Positions 46,675 through 58,007 of a stretch of 64,000 nucleotides of DNA are shown one piece after another; within the stretch, counting starts at the first letter, position 1; every line of letters starts with the position of its first letter. The stretch is taken from positions 1 to 64,000 of the forward strand of contig QNQO01002090.1 in the NCBI GenBank assembly GCA_003290165.1. Direction: 5' to 3'. The notes below the pieces were generated by a model. That model ran no database searches and was not told the DNA's origin. It saw nothing but the letters and a program-made list of their open reading frames with translations. The position numbers and the translations under genes were made by a program. Source of the stretch: Berberis thunbergii (Eukaryota; Streptophyta; Magnoliopsida; Ranunculales; Berberidaceae).

Positions 46675-48339
46675 ATGGCTGATCATGCTGGAATCTCTAT
46701 GTACTCTGTTGTTATTCCCTGCTTGATTCTTCTTTTGTGCTACACATGGATGAGGAAGAGGAAGAATAAGTTTCCCACACCACCAGGCCCAAGAGGCTTG
46801 CCGTTGTTGGGAATCATTCCTTTCATCGACGATGAATTGCACCGCTACTTCTCTAAGTTAACCAAGCTATATGGACCAATATTTCAGATCAAATTTGGTA
46901 CTAAACCTTGTGTTGTGGTCAGTTCCCATGCCTTGGCCAAGGAAGTTCTGAAGGACAAGGACACTATCTTCGCAAACCGTGACCCTACAGTAGTAGGAGT
47001 TACACTCACTTATAATGCTTCAAACCTGATTGTAGCCCCATATGGGCCACACTGGCGCAAGCTTCGTATGATATGTGTAAGGGAGATGCTAAATAAGAAA
47101 AATCTTGATGCATTTTGTACACTTCGCAGAAGAGAGGTTCTTCGAATTGTTGGGTATATTTACTCCAAGGTTGATACACCAGTAAATATTGGTGAGCAGA
47201 TGTTCGTGACTATGCTTAACTTGATATTAAGCATATTATGGGGTGGTAGGCTCAACAATGATGAGGAAAGGAGTACAATGGGAAATCAGTTTCGACAAGT
47301 TGTTCTACAAGCAATGGAGTTGATGGGAAAAATCAACGTGTCTGATCTTTTTCCAATTCTTGCCAGGTTTGACATACAAGGGATGGATCGTGAAATGAGG
47401 CAAGTGTTGTTGTTTCTTGATCGTATATTTGACTCCATGATCGAGGGAAGAACCAAACTTTCGGATCACGGATATCATAGTAAAGAAGAAAACAAGGATT
47501 TTCTACAAGTTCTTTTGCAACTTAAGGATGAAGACTCTGATCCCAAAGCACCATTCACCATGACAAACATAAAGGCTATATTACAGGTATGTATAGAGGA
47601 TATGAATCAATACAATGATGCTTCTTGGATGAATGACGGATGAGTGATGACTACTGCTAATAATTTTGAATTTTTCTTTTCTAATATGTGTACATATATA
47701 TATATACAGGATATTATTATAACAGGGACAGATACAACATCAACAACGGTAGAATGGGCGATGGCAGAGCTAATGAAGCATCCGGAAATCATGAAAATGG
47801 TTCAAGAAGAAATTGAGAATGTGGTAGGCAGTAACACGTTGGTTGAGGAATCCCATATATCACAGTTCCATTATTTGGATGCTGTCATAAAAGAAACACT
47901 TCGATTACATCCGGTGGCACCCTTTCTGATCCCCCGGAGACCGAGTGAAACATGCACAGTGGGTGGATACCTGATTCCTAAAGGGACTCGAACAATAGTT
48001 CACGCATGGGCGCTACAAAGGGACCCTGAGCTTTGGGAGAGTCCTTTAGAGTTCAAACCTGAAAGATTTTTGGGTGAAAATAAAAAATTGGATTATAGTG
48101 GTACTGATTTTGCCTATCTTCCTTTTGGGTCTGGTAGGAGGATTTGTTCAGGAGTGACCTTAGCGGAAAGGATGGTACCATATGTATTAGCATCTCTTGT
48201 GCATTCGTTCGAGTGGGAATCCCCTGATGTTATTGATCTTACTGAGAAGGTTTCATTATCTTTGAAGAAGAAGACACCTCTCAATGCAATACCTAAACCA
48301 ACATTATCAGACCCAAGTCTCTATGTTTCGGTGTATTAA
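46675..48339 (+). CDS. cytochrome P450, CYP706-type
   Basis: ER-anchored monooxygenase. CYP706 members in other plants oxidise terpenes and other small molecules; the substrate here cannot be told. Two exons, 46675-47586 and 47710-48339, around a 123-base intron, give 513 residues. Features in order: membrane anchor (about 8-25), basic linker RKRKNK, hinge PPGPRG (36-41), the family block FGTKPCVVVSSHALAKEVLK, WRKLRMICV (helix C), I-helix TGTDTT (309-314, a T where A or G is usual), KETLR (ExxR, 365-369), FKPERF, and heme loop FGSGRRICSG with heme Cys 450. The intron falls just before the I-helix, the position expected for this clan. ATG context and TATA box fit. No lesions. CYP706 assignment rests on remembered motifs; the P450 call itself is certain. 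Confidence 0.92.
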
Positions 48340-48365
48340 TTCCAAGTAATATGATGATCAGAGAT

Positions 48366-49555
48366 CTCCGTACAACATCTACATGCAATAATAGCCATAT
48401 TAGGATCGATGGATATATGCTTACCTCATCCTCTTGTACCTTAATAAGTCTCTATTTTTAAAGTGAAGCATATTAATTAATTTGATCCTATGTATTGAAT
48501 GAGAAGATAGAGTTGAAAGGTGTTGACTATAGGCCAAGCAATTAAAAGTTTGCTTTACAAATTGAAGGATTGTTGATTATGTTTTCTGTACTTAAATCAC
48601 TAATCACCACATGATGCCTGGCGGCTGGCTCCACAAATTCTCAAGTCAATCTCAATTGATGAATACATAGAAACGCGACCACATCAACATTAATGTCTTC
48701 CAGCTTGATATATGCATCCCTGTTCTATCATTTTCCAATGTGAAATTTGACTAAGCCACAATACTGGTTTTGAAGTGCATTCCAACTAAATACATGTCTG
48801 AAAGATCAGATCAAACGACACACAAGACAATAATTTTGAAGTGCATTCCAACTAAATACCTGAAATTAAGATTAGATCAAACGGAAATGACACACATGAT
48901 CTCTAAAGGATAATGTAACGATCCGAATCATAAAGTACTATATTATTTGCTTTGGGCCAAATGCCTCAATGGCTTTAAAACGTGTAGTACTTTATAGATC
49001 CAAACTTGCACAATTCAAGTGAAAAGAAATAAAATTTTGCTTGCATGCATAATTCCAAATTTTCAAAAACTTCACCTTGTTTCAAAAGTCCAAAGATGAT
49101 GCCTAGTCTCTGAAATGAATGCTAGGGAAATGCATCAATACCACATACGAGTCATCACTAGAAGTGTATTTGACAGTGACAATCGTGTCAAAATTGACAA
49201 TTTTATACAGATCTCCAGCTAATGAAAAGGAAAAACCCAACCACAACCTAAATTACTTGAAATTTTTCTTACATGAGCGGAGTAGTACGTATTTACAGCA
49301 AAATTTTCTTCCATGAGTAGGGAGATAAGAGATCAGACCAACTGTTGCCAACTCAACAATGATACAACAAATTACACGAAAAAACATGACTTAGCTAGCC
49401 ACAATAACTACAACACTACATGCTCGAGTATTATGCGCCTAGCACATATATCCACATAATCATATATATAGTGTTAGTATCTTTCAACAATTGGTAAATG
49501 AACACGGAATAATGACCAAGAGAGTAACCTAAATTTTTTTGTTTGATTGTTTGTC
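48366..49555. repeat. P450 3' flank, duplicated segment, copy 1
   Basis: Starts CTCCGTACAACATCT and ends TTGTTTGTC right before a 15-T run. The same sequence, a few percent diverged, recurs at 52420-52868 and 61070-61885. It contains ATGATGCCTGGCGGCTGGCT and AACACGGAATAATGACCAAG. It has no gene, but includes the P450 3' UTR. Confidence 0.9.
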
Positions 49556-52419
49556 TTTTTTTTTTTTTTTAAGAAACAAAATCCAAGTCCATGAAAGAAA
49601 TTGTCCTAAAGCACTATGTGACCTTAATCAAGAAAGCCTTATGAATAAGGTCCTTAATCAAAAGGCCCAGTTCACGAAGAAATAGACTTTACAAAGTAAG
49701 GCATACAACTAAGCAAACCACTACAAACAAAAAGGAAAATTGAAAACCAAGCCTATATCACCAAGGGTAAGGCCTAACTGAGGCAAAAATCTAGGAGTAG
49801 ACAAGCGACTAGGCCTCATAAACAAACAAATAAGCAAGTAAACCAAAGACTTAATCAAGGCCATGAGCCAAGTAAAAGGAACACCAAACATAGAGCCAAA
49901 AGCATATTAGAGTCAGCCAAATAGCAACGCCAATAGCAACCTGCAGAGTCGTGAAAACCAGTAGTCCATGCAACTCTTAATAAAAACAAACACCACAACA
50001 TGTCACAACAAGCGAGAACCAACAAGGAATAACTCTGCCCTAGCTCCTTCCCACACCCAAAACCACAAAGTAAGCAGCCGTAATCGAGCACCCAAACTCG
50101 CACCGCAACATTTTTCCTTTTACTCGTGAAAGCAGTTCTCAGCATTCCTCATGATAGTGCACCGGGCCCGGATGGTTTTACAGCTGACTTCTTTCATAGA
50201 TGTTGGGATATTATTGGTATGCATATATGGAAAGCGCGAAAGGAATTCTTTGATTGCCAAGCGATGTCAGGTAGTTTCTCTTCCAAATTTTTGGCACTTA
50301 TTCCTAAAATTGATGAACCTGCATCTTATTATGATTTTAGGCCAATTAGTCTGTGCAACGTGGTCTATAATTTTTTTAGTAAAATCCTTAGTTTGAGATC
50401 GGGTAAGATACTCCCAAATATTATCTCTTTAGAGCAGTGGGCTTTCGTACAAGGGAGACTTATTTCAGAAAACATTGGATTGACATAAGAATTTATGAGA
50501 GAGATTGGCAAAAAAGTGTTTGGGAACAACGTCATATTCAAGTTAGATATGGAAAAGGCGTATGATAGAATTGAATGGGGATATCTCTTGGCGGTTCTTC
50601 GTAAATTTGGTTTTAATAACAGATATGTCATTTGATCTCAAATTGCGTAACTCATTGTGGATTCGCGGTGTTGATGCAAGGCAGGTGTGATAGATATTTC
50701 AGACCTTCTAGGGGTCTTAGACAAGGTGACCCTCTTTCCCCCTTACTCCTTGTTATTGCAGCAGATGTACTAAGTAGAGGACTCACTCGAGCTTTTCGTC
50801 GAGGGGAAATTGGATTTTATCATACACCTATGGCGGCCTCCCCGATCACTCACCTCTTATATGCTAACGATTCACTGGTGTTCTTGAATGGTAAGAAAAA
50901 AATCCATTACAGGATGTATGAAGTTCATAGATACATAATGTCGGGCATCAGGAGAAAAAGTTAATACTGTGAAAAGTTCGTTCATGACTGATGAGAAAGT
51001 TAATGCTGAAAAAATAATTTTGATCAAAGTATGGACATGCTTCTCTTATAAGCAATCCCCGCTCACATACCTTGGAGTACCCATTTACCAAGGCAGATGC
51101 ATAATTTCTTTCTATGATGATTTGGTAAATAAGATCCATCATAGAATTCAAGGCTGGAAATCTCGACTGTTGTTGTCAGGGGGCAGATTGACTTTGATCC
51201 GTCATGTCTTATTGTCTATGCCGATTTACACTATAGCAGCTACTGTGGTCCCTATGAAGGTCCTGCAATCTATTCAGAAAATGATTGCAGACTTCTTCTG
51301 GGGAGATCATGAAGGGAGACATAAACGGAAATGGATTACATGGAATAAAATCAGTGTTACTAAGGAGGAATGTGGATTAAATGTTAGAAGTCTGGACGAT
51401 ACTATAAAAGCTTTCCGAGTTAAGTCCCTATGGAATCTGATAAACTCCAACTCTTTATGGGCAAAGTTTCAAAGGAAAAAATATTTGAAGGCAAGGGTTC
51501 CAATCCGTAAGCAAGAGCTTAAAGCTGGGGCTTCCCCGTTTATGAAAGAGTTGATGGTACATAAAATTTTATAGTGGAACATTCCACTTGGAGGATCTCT
51601 AAAGGTAGTGTCAACTTCTTTGAGGAATACTGGGCTAAGGATGAAATCTTTATTAGACAAGGGGAAGCGGAGTCAAATGATATTTGGCCTTCCCCAAGGC
51701 AAATGTGCAGGGATAATTTCAGAAGTTTAACACCGAAAATGCAAAGACAAGCTCAAGAGGCGTACAAGACAATAGTGAAAGGTGATGATGGCGTTCGGAA
51801 CACTAGAATATGGATACCAAATAATGATGGTATGTTTTCTATTAGCTCTGTTTGTGAAATTCTAGGTGGTAGGGGGACACCTGATAACTTTTGAAACTGG
51901 CTCTGGCATCCTCTTCTGCCTTCCTCAAATTTATGTTTTCACATGGAAGATTATTAAAAGGGTTATACCCATAGATGGAGAAATTAGAAGAATTAGATTT
52001 CAGTTTGCTTCTAAATGTGGGTGTTGTGCTCAATCTGCGAAGGAAACCACAAAACACCTTTTCTTGGAGGGTGAGTTAGCAAGCAGGGTGTGGAGACATT
52101 TCGACTTGATTTTTGATATACACTTACACAGACCGGTTGAAGTCTATAGCATGCTAAAGGCGTGGTATAGGAAGGCGCAGTAATCCACATTATCAGGTAT
52201 CCTCCTTCATCTCACTCCTCTTTTTATTCTATGGGAGATATGGATTCAGAGAAATAGAAAACTTTATGACGGAAAGGAATGTTCGTCAAGCTATGTGATC
52301 ATTAAAGTGTATTACTGGTTTAAATGTGTTGCAAAATTTTTTAAGCCTAAATCAAAGGAAACCAATAGAGCTTTGCTCAATAGATTGGGTATTCAGGAAA
52401 AGAAAAGTAGCAATGATTC
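49556..52419 (-). mobile_element. LINE insertion with inverted 5' half (twin-priming structure)
   Basis: The T-run at 49556-49570 is the poly-A tail of an element on the minus strand; 50118 down to 49571 looks like its 3' UTR. From about 50120 to 52419 the orientation flips and ORF2 text runs on the plus strand: SAPGPDGFTADFFHRCWDI, FRPISLCNVVY, FKLDMEKAYDRIEW, GLRQGDPLSP, LLYANDSLVFL, LTYLGVPIYQGRC, LSGGRLTLIRHVLLSMP, FFWGDHEGR, ending before RNase H. Several stops and frameshifts break it, and the catalytic box reads YAND, not YADD, so it is dead. Same family as the full-length LINE at 53347-60990. Confidence 0.75.
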
Positions 52420-52868
52420 CTCCCTACAACATCTTCATACAAGAATAACCACATTAGGATCAATGGATATATGTTACCTCATCCTCATGTACCTTAATAA
52501 GTCTCTATTTTTAAAGTGAAGCATATTAATTAATTTGATCCTATGTATTGAATAAGAAGATAGAGTTGAAAGGTGTTGACTATAGGCCTAGCAATTAAAA
52601 GTTTGCTCTACAAATTGAAGGATTGTTGATTATGTTTTCTGTACTTTAATCACTAATCACCACATGATGCCTGGCGGCTGGCTCCACAAATTCTCAAGTC
52701 AATCTCAATTGATGAATACATAGAAACGCGACCACATCAACATTAATGTCTTCTAGCTTGATATACGCATCCCTGTTCTATCATTTTCCAATGTGAAATT
52801 TGATTAAGCCACAATACTGGTTTTGAAGTGCATTCCAACAAAATACATGTTTGAAAGCTCAGATCAAA
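52420..52868. repeat. P450 3' flank, copy 2, left part
   Basis: Matches 48366-48813, with about 15 differences counted by eye over 430 bases. It starts CTCCCTACAACATCT exactly where LINE ORF2 sequence ends and stops near AGATCAAA, where unrelated AT-rich DNA begins. Confidence 0.9.
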
Positions 52869-53346
52869 AATTGAAGTCCATCCCATTTGAGTGAAAAAGA
52901 GAGAAGGGTAGTCTAAGTGGGTCATTCATATATGGATAAATAATGTGATTTCGCGAAATTTCAATGAAAGTTTCATTTTTTTTAAATTACGAAAAGAAAA
53001 ATGACAAAATTAAAAGTTACATTTTTTCAAGGGTATTTTCAAAAACTTTTGAGATTTTTTCATTAATTTCGAAAAAATTTCATAAATTTTGTTTTTTCTG
53101 TAAAAATACAAAACCCATCTACCAAAAATTACATTTTTTCGAGGATTTTTTTTCAAAAATATTTGGAAATTTTTTCTAAAATTTGCGGTTTTTTCGTATT
53201 ATCAATTCTTCTAATTATGTATTGATTTTTAAAACCACTCCTTGATTTTCTAATTATCATTTATTCTACTTATATATTGATTTTTGAAACCACCATTGAT
53301 ATTTTAGTTATATTGATTTCATGTTTGATTCATTTCTTGGTATTTA
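52869..53346. other. AT-rich filler between flank copy 2 and the LINE
   Basis: T- and A-rich, with loosely repeated TTACATTTTTTC segments (53016, 53128). No gene. It may belong to an older insertion that the LINE later entered. Confidence 0.4.
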
Positions 53347-53824
53347 AACTTTTTTTTTTTTAAATTAACCTCCAGTGGGGAGGGGCAACTATGGAATGCC
53401 AGACCGTTATTAAATATCCATAAAAATACAAATCATTGCGGGGGTACATTACGACATTACCCGCGTTAACTCTAAAAACAAGGTTTATAACAAAATTTTG
53501 AAAGCAAAATCCCTGGGAAGAAAGAAACAAAAGGAAAAATGAGGAAACAGCCAGGAATAGACTATAAACCCGAGCACACCCAAGACTTTCGAACCAAAAC
53601 AGCATACACCCACAACCCTGCATCCACGCCGAAAACCTGAAAGAAACAAAACAGCGTCACATCGCTCCGATGCACCCAGCGTCGCAGCCCAAACCTTCCA
53701 TCCCAATCGCATGCACCCAGCGTCACAGCGCTCATTGCTTTGTTGTTCATCTCCGTGATGGCAAACAAACTGAACCAAAAAAACATGAAAGAAAACAATT
53801 TGAGAATCTGTCCCTAAACTGTCT

Positions 53825-56800
53825 CTAATCATCCCCGTGGCGAAGATATGCCGTTTGTAATCTATCCAGCCCCAACAAGCCAGTTATTCGCCTGGGAAAA
53901 TCTCTCCCATAGAAAAAACCTGTCCCAAGATCATGGAAAGCTCTAGCGGCTAATGCATCCGCCACTGCGTTTGCCTCCCTATAGATATGTTGACAGTGTA
54001 AAGTCATCGTCCTTGTCAACACCTTAATTTCTTTCCAAATATTCTCCAAATGCCACGGGATTTTTAAGCTATCTTTAAACCAGCCACAAACCAATGCAAA
54101 ATCTGTTTGAATAATCACCTTTTTAAAACCCCAAACGAGGCATAGGCGAATTCCCTCTAAAAGAGCCAAAACTTCCGCCTTGTTGGTAGAACCCAACCCG
54201 AAAAACATATATTTTCCAACAACCCCAGCGCCTCGAGAGTCACGAATAACCACTCCACCCGCTGCCATATCCTTGCGAGAAGACCCAACCACATTAAGAG
54301 CCACAAAATCTTCGGGGGAGGATGCCAGTAAACAAGACGAACAGACTTCCTTCTAACAGGGATCACACCCAACCCCAAAGTCTGTAAAAGAGCCTTATTG
54401 CTGCTTCCTTGCTTGGGAATAATAAAATTATTTGCTATTTGCAACTGACGCCGAATGTGCAGGATCACAAAGGCCGAATTGGGTTGGCCATTATCAAAAA
54501 AACATTTGCATCTTTGTTTCCAAATTTCCCAAAGAATGAACATAGGAGTAAGAAAGAATAACACACCTGTTTGAGTAGTGCGTTTGGCTTTCTTAAACCA
54601 TATTTCGAGAACCGTAGAAATTTCTGCTGGGCGTCGAGTATGAACGTCAAAGATCCTGTCAAAATGATTACACACCTGCCTTGCCAATTCTCCGTCTAGA
54701 AAGAGATGATTCAACGATTCCTGTTGTGGCGCTATGCAGCAATGACATCTAGATGCTAGGCTCAGACCACATCGGTAAAGTTCACCGTCCACTGGTATGC
54801 CACGACGAAGCAATTTCCAAACAAAAACTGATATTCTGGACGGCACAAAGTTGTGCCAAAGGGTTTGACATAAAGCATTAATCGGGCCATGATTCCGTAG
54901 CAGCTCGTACACCGACCGGATTGAAAAAAACCCATTCGGATTTGGGGCCCATAGACACGTGTCCTTCTCATGAGGCTCACCACATAGTCTATCTGCATAA
55001 AGTTCACGCGCTAATTTTCTAAGATCATAGTGAACCAACTCAAAATTCGAAGAAGATACCTCGCGGGTTGAAGGCCATAAATCTTGTTCAACCAATGCTG
55101 CCGATCGCTTGAAAGAAGCCACCATGTTCCAATTCTCCTCAAAGAAGCCAATATCCCCAATGTCAATACGCCAAAACGAATTACTCAAAAGAAAGTTTTT
55201 CCCGAGCATGATCTCTTTAAAAAATGGAGACGCCCCACTTTTCGCAAATTGACAGGATAATCCAACACCTCGTAGCCAATATTTATTCCTCATGAAAGTA
55301 GCCCATAAAGAGTCAGAAGTAAGTAACCTCCATAGAGCCTTTATCCGAAAAGCCTTCATCACAATCGTCAAGTCTCGCACTCCCAAACCGTTCTCCGTTA
55401 ATGGTAAGCAAATATGTTCCCATGATACCCATTTTTTCTTAAGTCTGCCTTCACAATCCCCTAGAAAAAATCCGCCAACAATCTATTAATCCGTGCTATG
55501 ACTGTCCTTGGTACACACATGGTGCTAAGTATATAAAATGGAATGGAGCTAAGAACATGCTTTATCAATATAAGACGACCACCTGGGGATAATAATTTTG
55601 CCTTCCATCCTTGAATACGGCCCTGAATCTTAGAAATTAAGTCTTCAAAATAGGAAATTTTGACTCTCCCTTGAAAAACTGGCCCACCCAAATACTTCAA
55701 AGGAGCAGTGTGGAATTGAACATCTGTGCCACTTTTTAAAGCAACGATACGCTCCACTGAACACTGATCAGTCAAAGTAAAAGAGCTTTTTCCTTCATTT
55801 ATTTTCTGTCCCGAGGCCTTACAATAACATCGCAGGAACTCCATACATCCTGAAATTGAGGATTTTCTACCATTTAAAAATACCAGAGTATCGTCTGCAT
55901 ATAGAAAATGGGAAATTGGGTTGCAATTCCTGGGAGTATAATAGTACCCAATTTTGCCAGTCGCGAAAGCTGATTTCAAACCTCTGCTCAAAACTTCGAA
56001 AGCAATAATGAAAAGAAAAGGAGATAATGGATCTCCTTGCCGAATGCCCCTAGTGGATTTGAAATAACCTCTGTATACACCTTGCAGCAGAACCGAGAAT
56101 CCACAAAAGTAATACAGTTAGAAATGATATGACAGATTCGACCCGTGAAGCCAAATTTTTTAAGAACTCTAAGCAAAAAGCTCCATTCCAACCGATCATA
56201 TGCTTTCTCCATATCAATTTTCAGCACCACATTATCTCCAAAGACCTTCCTATTAATGTCTCTGATCATTTCCTGCGCCAGGCCAATATTTTCGCCAATG
56301 AACCTGCCTTTAACAAAAGCCCCCTGCTCCTGAGAAATCAACCCTGGCAAGATATCTACCAACCTATTGCACAGTATTTTGCTAAAAATCGTATAAATCA
56401 CATTACACAGACTGATTGGACGAAAATCAGAAAAAGAACCTGGATTATCAATTTTGGGAATCAAAGCCAAGAAATTCGCCGAGAAGGAAGTCGGCATTGC
56501 AACCCCTTCGAAAAACTGAATAGCAGCCTCCCATATATCCATATTTAAAACCTCCCAGCAAAACTGATAAAATCCAGCAGTAAATCCATCCGGACCAAGC
56601 GCACTATTTTTGGGTATGTCAAAAACAGCATCTCTGACCTCCTGAAGGGAAGGCCGTTTAACCAGAGTCTCACAATCACCAGGGTATAACAGAGTCGGGA
56701 TACAATTTAGCAAATCAACATCTTCCCTAGCCACACCTTGAGAAGACAACAAATTAGAGAAAAACTCATTAGCCCCATCAAGAATCTCACCAGGATCCGA

Positions 56801-58006
56801 AATAATTCTACCACCCGGTAAAGTGATCTGAGTAATAGCGCGTCTCTTTTGTTTGGATTTGGTGGAAGCAAAAAAATACTTAGTGCACGCATCCCCCTCC
56901 TTGAATTCCTTTTCACCTGATTTTTGAATCCAGTAAAGCTCCTCCTGTTTGAGAGCCAATCTGTACTCTGCCTGACAACGGTGTAAATTGCAGCAAGCCT
57001 GAACATCCCAGTTAGCATTAACATTAAGCCCAGTATTACTGTGATTCGCAAATCCCGCCAAAAGAGTTGTTTCCCACTGCTGCATTTCATCTTCCAAAGC
57101 ACGAATTCTGCTGAACACATTACCAAAGACCGTCCTATTCCACTGTATCAGAACTCGTCGTGTCATTTTAAGTTTGGCATCCACTCTATCAATAGGTCTC
57201 ATATTACCCATGTCTGTCGACCATGTGTCCTTGACCAAGTCCAAAAAATCAGAATGTGTCGTCCACATATTAAGGAACCGGAAAGGAACATTCCCGACTT
57301 TAGAGTTAGTCAGCATGGAGGCCAACAACGGGGAATGATCTGAGAAAGTTCTGCTAAGATGTTCTACTTTTGGACTACCAAAATCTGTTAACCAAACTGA
57401 ATTAGTAAAGATCCTATCCAATCTGGCCCAAATGCGCTCACTACCCCGCCTGTTATTGCACCAGGTGAGACGAGGACCCGAGAAACCACAATCAATGAGA
57501 CCACAATTGTCAATACAATCAGAAAACTGAGACATACTTGCCCTGGATGGTTCCAAACCGCCTACTTTCTCTCCAGAGTGAAAATAAGTGTTAAAATCTC
57601 CTCCGACCATCCAAGGAATGTCATGGGTAGCAGCAAAATTTTTCATGTTCAACCATAAGTCCTTTCTCTCATCCACAGAACATTTAGCATAAACAAAAGA
57701 AATTAAAAAAATTCTTGCATCAGAATCCTTTACCTGGCAATGAATGATCTGGTCCGTCATATCCAGCACCGAAAGAGCAAGGGAAGTATCCCAAAGGATC
57801 CATATCTTTCCACCAACCGTATCATTCGAGGCAAAGCCCCCTAGACGAAGTTTGTTGCCAATCTCCATTGATCTACTAACAGGAATCATAGGCTCCGCTA
57901 TCATAAGAATTCTGATTTTATGCTCCAACACCATATTCTTCAATCTCCTCTTCGTGGCCTGATTACCGACCCCACGAGCATTCCAAAACAAAAAGTTTTC
58001 CATCAT
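53825..58006 (-). pseudogene. LINE ORF2: APE endonuclease, reverse transcriptase, zinc-binding tail, RNase H
   Basis: Starts MMENFLFWNARGVGNQ one base after the ORF1 stop. Domains: endonuclease (WMVGGDFN, RLDRIF, FSDHSPLLA), RT (GPDGFTAGFYQFCWE, FRPISLCNVIYTIFSKIL, KIDMEKAYDRLEW, GDPLSP, catalytic HFLYADDTLVFL near 55900), thumb (PLKYLGGPVFQGR, GGRLILIKHVLSS), zf-RVT (RCHCCIAPQQESLNHLFLDG), RNase H (AAGGVVIRDSRG, KAEVLALLEGIRLCL, REANAVADALAARA). Frames change near 56070, 55464 and 54315, each fitting one missing G or C in a short G/C run, and a TAG lies at 55463-55461. Length 4182 plus three lost bases gives 1395 codons, normal for the family. Confidence 0.88.
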
Positions 58007-58007
58007 C

